64,000 bases of DNA from CAZMGB01 sp964565775 (GCA_964565775.1 CAZMGB010000019.1:1-64000); one strand, 5' to 3'; positions 1 through 8,791 are shown, counted from the first letter of the stretch. The notes: generated from the sequence alone by a model not told the origin. Numbers and translations are program-made.

Positions 1-589
1 ACCTTAAATGCAACCTTTCTAACTTCAGCCCACTCCTGTACCTCCTTGCAAGATTTCCCGCTCCTTTCCTACTGATTGGACATTTTCTATCATATCACGA
101 TATCTATTAATTGTCCAGAGCTTCTCTGGCAAGTTCTACCCGGCAGTGGTTAATACTAAATTTTCGTTTGAAGGGAAGTGTCACAAAACGTCAGATTTTA
201 CCATCACTTAAGACCGTGTTAATTACCAATAATTATACCGCCTGGTTGCTTTTTAAGGTTATATGAAGTGTGGACTACACCCCTATCATTGGACAGATAG
301 GGTTAGAAGAGTGTTGCGGCGTAATCCATTGTTCTCCTGAATAAACAATGATTCCTCAAAACCATTCGGTGAGCGGTAGCCATACCGACCATGCTAGACA
401 GCTAGCTCGTGAACCCCGCTCGCCAACTCCGCTTCATCTTCCCGCCGCCGGCCAATATATCTTACCGCTGACCTCCTGTAGTTATTCTACAGGGCTGTCT
501 CATTTCAGGTGGATCTAATTTTAGAGGGCAGGTCAGGAGACTAACCAATACCGGATAAAGTCCAAGTATCAACAAAAAATTTAAATCAG
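1..589. other. AT-rich non-coding block, possible end of an integrated element
   Basis: This stretch has many A/T runs and no convincing ORF, unlike the GC-rich remainder of the window. It stops at the 3' end of the tRNA-Asp gene, the usual attachment side for tyrosine-recombinase islands. On the minus strand a short coding-like piece reads EVQEWAEVRKVAFK off the left edge (about 1-45), but it has no start codon and a stop lies just upstream, so it may be a remnant. A 7-bp inverted repeat (CCTGTAG, TTATT, CTACAGG) lies at about 475-493. No integrase or direct repeat of the tRNA end is visible within the window. Confidence 0.5.
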
Positions 590-663
590 CGACCCCGGGG
601 GGATTTGAACCCCCGATCTCCACCGTGACAGGGTGGCATGTTAGACCGCTACACCACGGGGCC
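590..663 (-). tRNA. tRNA-Asp (GTC)
   Basis: The reverse complement folds as a full cloverleaf. The acceptor stem pairs GGCCCCG with CGGGGTC, the anticodon stem pairs CCACC with GGTGG around loop CTGTCAC, and the T-arm is GGGGG TTCAAAT CCCCC. The anticodon at loop positions 3-5 is GTC, which decodes Asp. The discriminator base is G and no CCA is encoded. A consensus promoter lies 50 bases upstream on the same strand. Confidence 0.96.
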
Positions 664-719
664 ACCTGAACCGCACTAACCGACAGCCGCCGCCAGGGCG
701 CCGCCTATCAGCCATCGTC

Positions 720-748
720 ATTCTATTCACGCCGAAGGGGACTGTCAA
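720..748 (-). promoter_or_regulatory. Sigma-70 promoter of tRNA-Asp
   Basis: Reading the minus strand, TTGACA (743-748) is followed after exactly 17 bases by TAGAAT (720-725). The predicted transcription start is near 713, giving a leader of about 50 nt before the tRNA. The rest of 664-987 shows no gene. Confidence 0.75.
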
Positions 749-987
749 CATAGCCCAGGCCCTGACCGACGGCGTCGGGCGACTCAGCATGCCGTCGCCC
801 GTTCCGGCCGCCGCCGTCGCAGCGGGCGTACATGGGTCAAGGTAGCTTTGCGGCGCCTGGAACGGTCTCATCATGCGGAAAGCACGGCACGAGCGCACCG
901 GCTAGATTTAGCGGCGGTGGTCAGCTAACATATGTACGGGGTCCGCTTTGGGAAATACGCCGATCCCGCGCACGAGAGGACCGACGC

Positions 988-1731
988 ATGGGTCAACCAC
1001 CGCCTGAAGCATCTCCGATCCCCACTGACTCCGACTCCATCATCGAGGCGACCGACGTCGTCAAGACCTACGACACGGGCCAACTGCAAGTGACCGCCCT
1101 GCGGGGGATATCGCTGTCCGTCCGCGAAGGCGAGATGGTGGCTATCATGGGGCCTTCAGGCTGCGGCAAGACTACCCTCCTGAACTGTCTCAGCGGCCTC
1201 GACGAGATCGACTCCGGACGGGTAGTCATCGCCGGCACCGACCTCAAGGGCCTCTCCGACAACGCCAAGACGGAATACCGGGCCCGTCGCATGGGTTTCG
1301 TCTTTCAGTTCTACAACCTGTTGCCAGTGCTCTCGGCGGTCGAGAACGTAGAGCTGCCACTACTCGTCTCGGGCGTCGGCGCCAGCCGGGGGCGGACGCA
1401 GGCCCTTGCCGCCCTCGAGGAGGTGCGTCTGAGAGAGTGGGCTGACCACCGGCCGAGCCAGCTCTCCGGTGGCCAGCGACAGCGCGTGGCCATCGCCCGC
1501 GCCCTCGCCAACCGGCCAGCCATCGTCTGGGCCGACGAGCCGACAGGCGATCTCGACAGCAGTAATGCCGACGAGATCATGGACCTTATCGTCGACCTCA
1601 ACCGGCGCAACGGGCTGACCTTCGTAATCGTCACCCACGACCCGCGCATCGCCGGCCGCACCCACCGCATCGTCTACATGGTCGATGGCCTCATCGTCGA
1701 CGAAAAGATGGTCGATAGGTCCCCGGCCTGA
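988..1731 (+). CDS. ABC transporter ATP-binding protein, MacB/LolD type
   Basis: A 247-residue ATPase of the family that energises FtsX/MacB-type permeases (lipoprotein release, macrolide or peptide export). Walker [10 protein letters not shown] is near residues 55-63, the Q-loop FQFYNLLP near 104, signature LSGGQ near 155 and Walker B with [11 protein letters not shown] near 178; the H-loop THD follows. The start at 988 is chosen because GAGAGGA lies just upstream and the family alignment begins there; an open frame extends to 832 without family similarity. No FtsX-like permease is adjacent, so the membrane partner must be encoded elsewhere. A TetR regulator follows on the same strand. Confidence 0.9.
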   Translation: MGQPPPEASPIPTDSDSIIEATDVVKTYDTGQLQVTALRGISLSVREGEMVAIMGPSGCGKTTLLNCLSGLDEIDSGRVVIAGTDLKGLSDNAKTEYRARRMGFVFQFYNLLPVLSAVENVELPLLVSGVGASRGRTQALAALEEVRLREWADHRPSQLSGGQRQRVAIARALANRPAIVWADEPTGDLDSSNADEIMDLIVDLNRRNGLTFVIVTHDPRIAGRTHRIVYMVDGLIVDEKMVDRSPA

Positions 1732-1858
1732 GCGAAGCGAGCCCCATCCAGCACTCCCAGCCCTCTTCCCTGCCCCTTGAGCCCCCCTCAGGTGAGAGCC
1801 AGGCTGTCGCAAATCCTCGATTTCGGCTCTTTTTCTTTGCGCTCAGGGCCATAGGGTC

Positions 1859-1887
1859 TTGACAAACGCCGCGGCGACCCTTATCTT
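1859..1887 (+). promoter_or_regulatory. Sigma-70 promoter of the TetR gene
   Basis: TTGACA at 1859-1864 and TATCTT at 1882-1887 are separated by exactly 17 bases. The start of transcription should fall near 1894, inside the palindromic operators that follow directly. Confidence 0.85.
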
Positions 1888-1888
1888 A

Positions 1889-1923
1889 TGACTGACGGTC
1901 AGTCAGTGACTGACCGTCAGTCA
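1889..1923 (+). promoter_or_regulatory. Tandem palindromic TetR operators
   Basis: Two perfect 17-bp palindromes, TGACTGACGGTCAGTCA (1889-1905) and TGACTGACCGTCAGTCA (1907-1923), are separated by a single G. Together they also form one 35-bp inverted repeat with 17-bp arms. They begin one base after the -10 box and cover the expected transcription start, the classic position for autorepression by the TetR-family protein encoded immediately downstream. Confidence 0.88.
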
Positions 1924-1962
1924 CCGGGCACGAGGGCAATCCCCTCGCGTGACCACACGCCG

Positions 1963-2559
1963 ATGAGTGCTAGAGCGCAAGAAGTCGAAAACGCCCGCGG
2001 CGAGCAGATCCTGGCGTCGGCCCGTAAACTCTTCGCCGAGAAGGGCTACGACCACACGACGGTGTCCGAGATCGTTCGAGACACCGGCATTGCCCAGGGC
2101 ACCTTCTATCTCTACTTCGGTAGTAAGAAGGACGTCCTGGTAAAGCTTGCGCGACACCTGGACGATGCTCTACGTGAGGAGATCTTCGCCGGTGACGACA
2201 CGAGCCTGCCGATTGAGCGCAGGGTGCGGAACATGGTGGAAGCCGCCTTTCGCGTCTGCGAGGAGAACCGAGATCTCGCCCGACTCCTCCACCTCGGAGC
2301 GCACATCGACCCGTACGGTATAGAGGATGTGGAGCAGGGTCACGAGCACATGCGCAAGCCCCTCGCCGAAACCATTGCCCGGGGCATTCATCACGGCGAG
2401 ATCAATGAGATGGACCCTGATGTGGCTGCCGGCTTCTGCCAGTCCCTCGTGGAGGAGGCGATGCACGACTGCTACGTCAAGGGCTCGGTTGCCGATACCG
2501 ATCAATACCGTGAGAGCGTTATTCAGTTCCTGACCTACGCGCTGGTGAAGCGGCACTAA
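1963..2559 (+). CDS. TetR/AcrR family transcriptional regulator
   Basis: A 198-residue repressor with an N-terminal HTH (about residues 12-58; core TVSEIVRDTGIAQGTFYLYF) and an all-helical ligand domain. The ligand is unknown. The frame is open from an ATG at 1888, but that codon overlaps the operator and lies upstream of the predicted transcription start, so the ATG at 1963 (MSARAQEVENARGEQ) is preferred. It probably represses itself through the tandem palindromes and may control other genes with the same site. A small gene follows 65 bases downstream. Confidence 0.9.
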   Translation: MSARAQEVENARGEQILASARKLFAEKGYDHTTVSEIVRDTGIAQGTFYLYFGSKKDVLVKLARHLDDALREEIFAGDDTSLPIERRVRNMVEAAFRVCEENRDLARLLHLGAHIDPYGIEDVEQGHEHMRKPLAETIARGIHHGEINEMDPDVAAGFCQSLVEEAMHDCYVKGSVADTDQYRESVIQFLTYALVKRH

Positions 2560-2624
2560 CAAGCAGGCATCGCGGAGCGGCTACGACGGAATGCCGAGCC
2601 GACTCCGCCCGGAAGAGGACCGAC

Positions 2625-2855
2625 ATGGACAACTGGGTTTACTGGCAGACGCTGGCTCAGCAAGCACAAGCCGAGCGCAGACAGTTTGGGGAGAATCTGA
2701 GACGAGTGCGGCTGGCCAAGGAGGCGCGTCGCTGCTCGGGCCGGTGCTGGCTCGCATCCATTCTCGCGACCATAGGAGTCAAGCTGGACGCCGAAGCAGC
2801 ACGCTCGGCCGTCTCCCGAGGCGAGCCGACGGCGGGCGCCAGGCGGGCAGCCTAG
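2625..2855 (+). CDS. Small basic protein of unknown function
   Basis: A 76-residue protein beginning MDNWVYWQTLAQQAQAERR. Its N-terminal half looks like a charged amphipathic helix rich in Arg, Gln and Glu, followed by a short hydrophobic patch (CWLASILATIGVKL, about 42-55). GAGGAC upstream could serve as a weak ribosome-binding site. It lies just behind the TetR gene in the same direction and may be co-transcribed. Composition fits a real gene better than the overlapping longer frame 2591-3355, which has no recognisable family. Function unknown. Confidence 0.5.
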   Translation: MDNWVYWQTLAQQAQAERRQFGENLRRVRLAKEARRCSGRCWLASILATIGVKLDAEAARSAVSRGEPTAGARRAA

Positions 2856-2965
2856 CGAGCGGCGAGCCTCCGGGGATGGCTGCTCCTCCCGCGCAGCCCG
2901 ACGTTGCGGCTCACATTCAACTGTGCCGACGGCGGCAGCGCGCAAACGCCATCGCCGTTCTCGTT

Positions 2966-4036
2966 TCACTCTCGACCAGCCCGCACCTCTGCGAACGCCT
3001 CGCCGATGACGCGCCAGACGACGTCTGGCCGGGCCGGCCGTATGCTCGACATGCTGGCCGTCCCGTCGTAGCTCCAGGCCGCCAGGTGGCTGGCGCCCAT
3101 CTCCGCCGCCACCCGCAGCCCCATCCCAAGCTCCTCCTCGCGGCCCTCGGGCACCGAGAACGCCTGCACCCAGATCTGCGTCTGCCGACCGTGGCGTCCG
3201 GCAGCCTCCAGCGCCCGTCGAGTGAAGGCACGCATGAAAGCCTCCGGCTCTGCACCCAGAAGGTACCAGTAAGGGTCCGTGCCGAAGATGTCCAGGTCGG
3301 GGATAGCGGCCGCCGCGTCCCAGTCGCTCAGTCCGAACTGAATGAACGGGTTTGAGCCGCCGGCGGCCTTCGCCAGGCGCTCCTCCAGCTCCGGCAATCC
3401 CGCCGCCGCGAAGCCCGTGGGAAAGAGACAGAGAGAGTTCCGTAGCCCTAGCCGCTTGCCCTCCGCCGAAAGCTCGGCGAGCAGCTCGATGAGGCTGGCC
3501 TCACGAAAGGCCTGCACCTCGTCGACCAGCTCCCCGGGCATCGCGTGGCCCGTGCGCTGGCGGAAGCGCTCGCCGCACGTCTCGCAGCGACAGGCCCAGG
3601 CGCCGCTGCGGTCGCCCCTCATGAACGGCACGTAGAAGTGCGGCTCGTCCCAGAAGAGGACATCGCCGCCCACCTCGGCCGCCGCCGCCACCCAATTGCG
3701 CAGGAACTGGCGCGTCGCCGGGTGATTGGGGCATCCGGCGGGCACGCGCCGGCCGTCCGACAGGACCTGCCAGGCCTCCGGGTGATCGAGCGGAAATCGA
3801 GTAAGCGTCTCGCCGCTAAAGATGCCGGTGACGCCCCAGGGGTCGACCCAGGCCTCCAGGCCCGCCTCATGCGTGGCGTCGACGATCTCCCGCATCGTCT
3901 GCCGGTAGTACAGGAGGTCAGTCTCCGTGAGGCAGTGCACGACGTACGTGCAGTGGTGCGCCGCCATGTCGTCGAGGTCGGCGCGAACGTGTCTGAGGGT
4001 ACGAACGTCGAAGTAGGCCACGCCCGTCTCTACCAT
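2966..4036 (-). CDS. TIM-barrel-like (glycoside-hydrolase-like) protein of unknown function
   Basis: A 356-residue soluble protein starting behind a strong GGGAGGT site. Strands spaced around VDPWGVTGIF, VLFWDEPHFY, IFGTDPYWY and IWVQAF suggest a (beta/alpha)8 barrel of the kind seen in glycoside-hydrolase-like proteins; the acidic residues in FWDEPH and FGTDPY are candidate catalytic residues. A cysteine cluster (CRCETC, about 149-154) could bind a metal. No signal peptide is seen. It heads a minus-strand run and ends the block with the SDR and CoA-transferase genes. The substrate cannot be deduced. Confidence 0.7.
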   Translation of the reverse strand: MVETGVAYFDVRTLRHVRADLDDMAAHHCTYVVHCLTETDLLYYRQTMREIVDATHEAGLEAWVDPWGVTGIFSGETLTRFPLDHPEAWQVLSDGRRVPAGCPNHPATRQFLRNWVAAAAEVGGDVLFWDEPHFYVPFMRGDRSGAWACRCETCGERFRQRTGHAMPGELVDEVQAFREASLIELLAELSAEGKRLGLRNSLCLFPTGFAAAGLPELEERLAKAAGGSNPFIQFGLSDWDAAAAIPDLDIFGTDPYWYLLGAEPEAFMRAFTRRALEAAGRHGRQTQIWVQAFSVPEGREEELGMGLRVAAEMGASHLAAWSYDGTASMSSIRPARPDVVWRVIGEAFAEVRAGRE

Positions 4037-4071
4037 GGCTCACCTCCCGAGCTTTCGGTTCGCGATCCTGC

Positions 4072-4866
4072 CTACATCATCGTGTAGCCGCCGCTGACGC
4101 TGAGGGTCTGGCCGGTGATGTAGCTTGCCGCGTCGGAGGCCAAGAAGATGACCGCATTGGCCACCTCGTCGGCGGTGCCGAGGCGGCGCAAGGGGTAGCG
4201 CTGCTTCGCCTTCTCCTGAGCTTCGGGGCCCATGAGCTGAGCGGCGGCCTTCCACATGCTCTGCTCCCCGAACGCCTGCTCGCTCGCCGGCACAGTAAGG
4301 GCGGGACACACCACGTTGAAGGTAATGCCGTAGCGGCCTACCTCCCTCGCCAGGGCCTTGGAGAGCCCCATGATGCCCGCCTTGCAGGCGCCGTACACCG
4401 CCTCCCGATACTCGCCCATGCGCCCGGCCTCGGAGCCCAGGCTGACGATGTGGCCGTAGCCCTGCTCGACCATGTGCGGCAGGACGGCGCGGACGCAGTT
4501 GATGACGCTCCAGAGATTTATGTTAACCAGCTTCTGCCACTCCTCGTGATCCTGTTCAAGGAATAGACGGTCCAGGACCCATCCCACGTTGTTGACCAAG
4601 ACGTGGACGGGCCCGAACTCCTCCACGGTCCGCTCGACGAGGGCCTTGGGTTCCTCAGGGTCAACCACGTCCGTCTTGACGAAGATGGTGCGGCCGGGCC
4701 CCTTCGCCGCGTTAGCCTCGGACGCTACCTTCTGGGCCTGGGTCTCGTCGATGTCCGCAATGACGACCTTGGCCCCCTCCCGAGCGAAGCCCAGGGCGAT
4801 CGCCCGGCCGATATTCGATGCGCCGCCGGTCACGATGACGGTCCTGCCTTCAAGTCCCAAGTCCAC
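4072..4866 (-). CDS. SDR family NAD(P)-dependent oxidoreductase
   Basis: A 264-residue classical short-chain dehydrogenase. The Rossmann motif TGGASNIG is near residues 14-21, NNVG (a variant of NNAG) near 91, catalytic Ser in SLGSEAG near 144 and YGACK (Tyr and Lys, spacing three) near 158. The C-terminus SVSGGYTMM is typical. It starts at a GTG preceded by AAGGAGG. It resembles enzymes oxidising 3-hydroxyacyl-CoA or hydroxy-alicyclic substrates, and the adjacent CoA-transferase supports an acyl-CoA role. The exact substrate is unknown. Confidence 0.9.
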   Translation of the reverse strand: MDLGLEGRTVIVTGGASNIGRAIALGFAREGAKVVIADIDETQAQKVASEANAAKGPGRTIFVKTDVVDPEEPKALVERTVEEFGPVHVLVNNVGWVLDRLFLEQDHEEWQKLVNINLWSVINCVRAVLPHMVEQGYGHIVSLGSEAGRMGEYREAVYGACKAGIMGLSKALAREVGRYGITFNVVCPALTVPASEQAFGEQSMWKAAAQLMGPEAQEKAKQRYPLRRLGTADEVANAVIFLASDAASYITGQTLSVSGGYTMM

Positions 4867-4928
4867 TGCTACTCCTCCTTGCGCCGCACTGCTGACTCAT
4901 CGTAGTCATTATTGTGGCCTGATTGCCC

Positions 4929-4972
4929 TTGAGCGAACCCGTCGGGGTCTCAAGACCCCGACCTACGAATGC
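4929..4972. repeat. Intergenic palindrome (GTCGGGGTCT family)
   Basis: The hairpin GTCGGGGTCT-CA-AGACCCCGAC lies between the SDR and CoA-transferase genes. The reverse complement of this hairpin and its flanks (CGAACC before it, CTACGA after it) recurs at about 55005-55035, so this is a dispersed repeat rather than a chance hairpin. Confidence 0.75.
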
Positions 4973-5055
4973 CAGAACCTGTCGGGCTATTCCGTTCATG
5001 ACCACAGACCGGCAGCTTCGATGGGAGCTGCGCAACCCGGCCGAGAGATCCGCGC

Positions 5056-6216
5056 CTAACCCGGACTCGCGTTACGCTCCCCCCTGATGCGCTCGATCTC
5101 TTGCGGAGTGTACCCCAGGTCCAAGAGCACCTCTTCCGTGTGCTCACCCAACGCCGGCGCCGGTCGGCGGATGCTGGCCGGCGTCTCGGAGAAGCGGAGG
5201 GGATGGTTCACCATCGAGCGGTGCGGGCCGCCGCCCTCCCATTCGGGGAACAGCCCACGCTCGCGAAACTGCCGGTCGGCGATGACCTCGCTCAGCTCGT
5301 TCACGGGCCCGCAGGCGACATCGGCCTTCGATAGCATCTCCACCCACTCGTCGCGGTCCTTGGCCAGAAGCGTCCGCTGGAGAACATCCGCCAGCTCCTG
5401 CCGGCGGCGTCGTCGCTCGAAGCCGTCGAGGCCGGCGAGGTCCGGCCGGCCGATGGCGCCGCAGAGGTTGCGCCAGAAGTGGTCCTCGTGGGCGATGCTG
5501 AGGGTGAGGAATTTGCCGTCGGCGCAGCGATAGACGCCGTAGGCCGGCTCCCCACCGATCGGGTAGTCGGCCCGGCCGCGGTTGAGCTGAGCCGTCAGCG
5601 CCGTAGTCATCCAGGAGACGAGGCCGTCGGACATGGACACGTCGACGTATTGCCCCTGCGCCGTGCGCTCCCGCGCCCAGAGGGCCGCCAGGATGCCCAG
5701 GGCCGAGAACATGCCCGAGGAGAGATCGCCGATGGCGACCGCTGGCAACTGGTCGAACTGACCGGTCGGGATGAGGTTGGCTAGGAGGCCAGCCATCGCC
5801 TGATAGCTGAGGTCGTGGGCGGGCCGGTCGCGGTAGGGCCCCGTCTGGCCGAAACCGGAGATCGAGCAGTAGACCAGCGCCGGGTTCAGCGCCTTCAACT
5901 CCTCGTAGCCGAGACCAAGCCGCACGACGACGCCGGGGCGAAACCCTTCCACGAAGACATCGGCGCTGGCGATGAGGCGGCGGCAGGCATCCCGGCCCTC
6001 CTCCGCCTTCAGGTCGAGGGCGACGCTCCGTTTGTTGCGGTTGAGAGCGGCGAAGAAGTCGGACATGCCCGCGGGCCCACGGGCTGGGTCGCCGCCGCGG
6101 GGCCGCTCGACGAGGATGACGTCGGCACCCATGTCGGCGAGCAGCAGCGTGCAGTAGGGGCCGGGGTACTGCTCGGCCATGGAGACGACACGAATGCCTT
6201 CGAGGGGTGAGGACAT
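5056..6216 (-). CDS. CaiB/BaiF family CoA-transferase
   Basis: A class III CoA-transferase of about 386 residues that moves CoA between carboxylic acids. The family N-terminus MSSPLEGIRVVSMAEQYPGP sets the start at 6216; an extra 17 codons to 6267 look unconserved. The conserved aspartate that forms the acyl anhydride is expected in AIGDLSSGMF (about 168-177). The C-terminal LGEHTEEVLLDLGYTPQEI is typical. It shares a minus-strand block with an SDR dehydrogenase, suggesting activation followed by oxidation of an unknown acid. A second member of the family is at 10083. Confidence 0.9.
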   Translation of the reverse strand: MSSPLEGIRVVSMAEQYPGPYCTLLLADMGADVILVERPRGGDPARGPAGMSDFFAALNRNKRSVALDLKAEEGRDACRRLIASADVFVEGFRPGVVVRLGLGYEELKALNPALVYCSISGFGQTGPYRDRPAHDLSYQAMAGLLANLIPTGQFDQLPAVAIGDLSSGMFSALGILAALWARERTAQGQYVDVSMSDGLVSWMTTALTAQLNRGRADYPIGGEPAYGVYRCADGKFLTLSIAHEDHFWRNLCGAIGRPDLAGLDGFERRRRRQELADVLQRTLLAKDRDEWVEMLSKADVACGPVNELSEVIADRQFRERGLFPEWEGGGPHRSMVNHPLRFSETPASIRRPAPALGEHTEEVLLDLGYTPQEIERIRGERNASPG

Positions 6217-6356
6217 GGCTGACGCCCGGTGTGACTGGCTGGGGCTGCACGATGTGGATACCACCAACGGCGCCGTCTGTCAATCAGCGCCGGTCAGGGG
6301 AACTTCAGGAGGGTCACGCCGGACAGGATCGACAGCGACTGCCGGGCGGCAGGCGC

Positions 6357-7601
6357 TCAGGCGACGTTGCGGCCTCCCCCCAACGCCCCGCCCCGAGGAG
6401 ATGAGGGGCCGCCCTTCCGTTCGGCGGCCTCACGGCCGACCGCCGCCTTGTCCCTCTTCGCCTCTTCAAGGCCGGCAGCCACCACCTGCAGGAGCTCATC
6501 GCTGCTTGCACCGTCCTCGGGATAGCAGGCGATGGCGACGCTGACGCTGACGGGGTCCGGCACGCCCGACCCGCCGAACACATTGACCTGGGACACGCGG
6601 TCGAGCATTCGCGAGACTACCGTGACGGCCCTGGCGCGGTCCGTCTCCGGCAGGAGAACGGCGAATTCGTCCGCACCGGCGCGGGCGACCAGCTCGGGCG
6701 CGGACACTGTCTCGGCCAGCAGCATGGCCACAGACCTGAGGAGCCTATCGCCCAGGGTCGAGCCGTAGTCCCGGTTGAAGCGGGAGAAGCCGTCGATGTC
6801 CAGCAGCACCAGGGAGAGGCTACGTTCATAGCGTTCGCTTCTCTTCAGCTCCTCTTCGAGCGCGCGCTGAAGATAGCGCCGGTCGTAGACCCAGGTTACC
6901 TGGTCTATCTCCCCGAAGCGCGCCACCTCATCCAGGGCAGTGAGGGTCTTGAGCCCAACCGCGCAGTGCCCGGCCAGAAGCTCCAGCACCTCCAGGTCCG
7001 GGTCAGGGCGATCAAACAGGAACACGAGGAGGCCCAAGGGCTCACCCTCCATGACCATGGGCACCAGGGCAACCTTCTTGAGGCCCAGCCTCTGCTTGGC
7101 TATGTCGCAGGCCTCCCGTCCCAGCACGTCCTCGACGAGCTCGTTGAGGCCGTCGAATAGCATCACCTCGCCGCCATCGAGGACGGCCCGACGGGTGCTC
7201 GGCGGCGACAGGGGCAGCTCCACGTCCGTCAAGTCAGTCTCGAAGGCCGACCACAGCCGATTCAGCCCCGGCTCATCGCTCCCTGCGAGGGCATGTGCGT
7301 GCAGGACCTCACGGGGGCGATCGACCAGGAGCGGGAAGACGACAGAGGCGCCGGCCACCTGGGGGGCTCTTTCCGCCAGTATGCCCATCATCTCCTCCAC
7401 GGTGCCGGCGCAGTGGAGAAAGAGTGAAAGCACGATGAGGTCGCGGAGGGCGTCAGACTTCGCCCCCGGCTCGGCGTTCGCTGGGTCAGGAGCAACCTCA
7501 GACGCCGGCCCGTCGGCCGGCGGTTGCTGCTCCTCCTCGGAGCTTGCCCGCACCGGCTCTCCGGCGTTGCTCAGAACCGACCACCACTTGGGAGCTTTCA
7601 T
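6357..7601 (-). CDS. GAF-like domain plus degenerate GGDEF domain protein
   Basis: A 414-residue cytoplasmic protein. A low-complexity acidic N-terminus (1-50) precedes a GAF-like sensory region (about 55-225) and a GGDEF-type domain (about 235-385). The signature reads RAGADEF instead of RxGGDEF, so the second glycine that packs against GTP is Ala; diguanylate cyclase activity is therefore doubtful and the domain may bind GTP or act as a sensor. The tail is Gly/Arg rich. No EAL or HD-GYP partner is nearby. Confidence 0.85.
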   Translation of the reverse strand: MKAPKWWSVLSNAGEPVRASSEEEQQPPADGPASEVAPDPANAEPGAKSDALRDLIVLSLFLHCAGTVEEMMGILAERAPQVAGASVVFPLLVDRPREVLHAHALAGSDEPGLNRLWSAFETDLTDVELPLSPPSTRRAVLDGGEVMLFDGLNELVEDVLGREACDIAKQRLGLKKVALVPMVMEGEPLGLLVFLFDRPDPDLEVLELLAGHCAVGLKTLTALDEVARFGEIDQVTWVYDRRYLQRALEEELKRSERYERSLSLVLLDIDGFSRFNRDYGSTLGDRLLRSVAMLLAETVSAPELVARAGADEFAVLLPETDRARAVTVVSRMLDRVSQVNVFGGSGVPDPVSVSVAIACYPEDGASSDELLQVVAAGLEEAKRDKAAVGREAAERKGGPSSPRGGALGGGRNVA

Positions 7602-7659
7602 ATCACGATCCCGCCGCCCTCATTGGCATCATGTGCCACTGACGACGCCTCTCTCCGAA

Positions 7660-8487
7660 TCACGCCCCTACCTTTACCAGGAACGTGTCGGCGCTGCGCG
7701 CCCAGATCCTGCATTCCCTGCTGGTCGTATCCGCGATGGCGGCTTCCAGCGCGGGAGGCTCCAGACCCGACCTGGCGTCGAGCGTTATCGTCGCGATGCC
7801 GTTGGTGTACCCAAGGAGCGCCATGTCACGCACGCCCGGCACGCTCCTCAGCGCCCGGTGCAGTGGCACAAGGTCAACCCTGCGCTTCGTGTCCTCGACG
7901 GTGAGCGTGTAGCTGTGAACGGCCGAACTGCCTGCCGCCGGCCGAATCGCACGGCCCTCCACGACACGGCGAGCGGGCTTGCGTGCGACCGCGGCCGCCT
8001 CGAAGGGATGCGTCGCCTTAGCAGCCGGCGTTGGCTCGGGTGGGCTGGTCTCGCCCGCGACGGCGCGGCGCTGCGGTGTGCCGGCGATCGGGACCCCGCC
8101 TGCCGGCCCTGCAGCCGTTTCACCGCGCCCGGTGTCGCGCAGCGCCTCCTCGAGCCGGCTCAAGCTGCGCCACATGGGTGCGAGCTCCTGGAGCGTCGAA
8201 CGCAACAGGTTGACCGCGCCAGCGGCGTCGTCAATGCTCGTCCGGATCGACTTCAAGGACTTCTTCCAGCCGCCTGCCTCCAACGCAGCTTCGACCGCCT
8301 TCGCGCCGGTGAGGCCGTCAGGACGCGGCGCGGTGCGTTTCTGGCCGGAGCCCCGGCGGGGCACCTTCGACGCTCCCTTGCTGCGCGAACGTCTGGTGTA
8401 CTCGCCCAATTGCGCGTCCCCCAAGGCGCGGCAACGCCGCGAACACTCTCCCACTTCTGATTTTCGGCAGCTAGCCTCAAGAGCCAC
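7660..8487 (-). CDS. Hypothetical protein with a C-terminal ferredoxin-like fold
   Basis: A 275-residue protein with a basic N-terminus, a helical segment around SLKSIRTSIDDAAGAVNLLR (about 75-94), a long Pro/Ala/Arg linker and a compact C-terminal domain (about 190-275). That domain alternates beta strands and helices (YTLTVEDTKRRVDLVPL, ALLGYTNGIATITL, DTFLVKV), recalling HMA/ACT-like ferredoxin folds without metal-binding cysteines. Similar C-terminal modules accompany signalling proteins, and it lies just upstream of the GGDEF-type gene on the same strand. The start is uncertain because no ribosome-binding site is visible before the GTG at 8487. No function can be assigned. Confidence 0.6.
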   Translation of the reverse strand: MALEASCRKSEVGECSRRCRALGDAQLGEYTRRSRSKGASKVPRRGSGQKRTAPRPDGLTGAKAVEAALEAGGWKKSLKSIRTSIDDAAGAVNLLRSTLQELAPMWRSLSRLEEALRDTGRGETAAGPAGGVPIAGTPQRRAVAGETSPPEPTPAAKATHPFEAAAVARKPARRVVEGRAIRPAAGSSAVHSYTLTVEDTKRRVDLVPLHRALRSVPGVRDMALLGYTNGIATITLDARSGLEPPALEAAIADTTSRECRIWARSADTFLVKVGA

Positions 8488-8791
8488 AGGCGCGCAGGCT
8501 CAGCGGATTCGCCGCGATCGGCAGCGAGAATCCAACCGAGCCGAAGTCATCGACTGGCCGTCGCCCATGTACGCACTCGGCTATCCCTTGCCAAAATCGC
8601 TGCGCTCGGGCAATATCTGCTGTGTCTGCCGCGTCTTCACGCGTAGAGCGTTTGTTTGAGACGGCGGCGGCTCTCCCCAGGAGGGGGAGGGAGACTGAGC
8701 CCACCGTGCCGGGTAGAATAGGAAGACGGCACGGGCGGTCTCCGCGAGCCGCACCTGGCTCTGGTCTACAGGCATCATGGAGGAGGGAGCC

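Noticed and set aside
462..665. A 67-codon open frame over the tRNA
   Set aside because: It overlaps the complete tRNA-Asp cloverleaf and reads through non-coding AT-rich DNA.
1888..1962. Longer TetR protein starting at 1888
   Set aside because: The ATG overlaps the operator and precedes the predicted transcription start, and the added residues mirror the palindrome.
2591..3355. A 254-codon plus-strand frame overlapping the small gene at 2625
   Set aside because: It runs antisense to the TIM-barrel-like gene for nearly half its length and shows no recognisable domain.
6940..8460. A 506-codon open frame on the plus strand
   Set aside because: It spans the antisense of the GGDEF-type gene and the following hypothetical gene, and its translation is Ser/Arg-rich with no family pattern.
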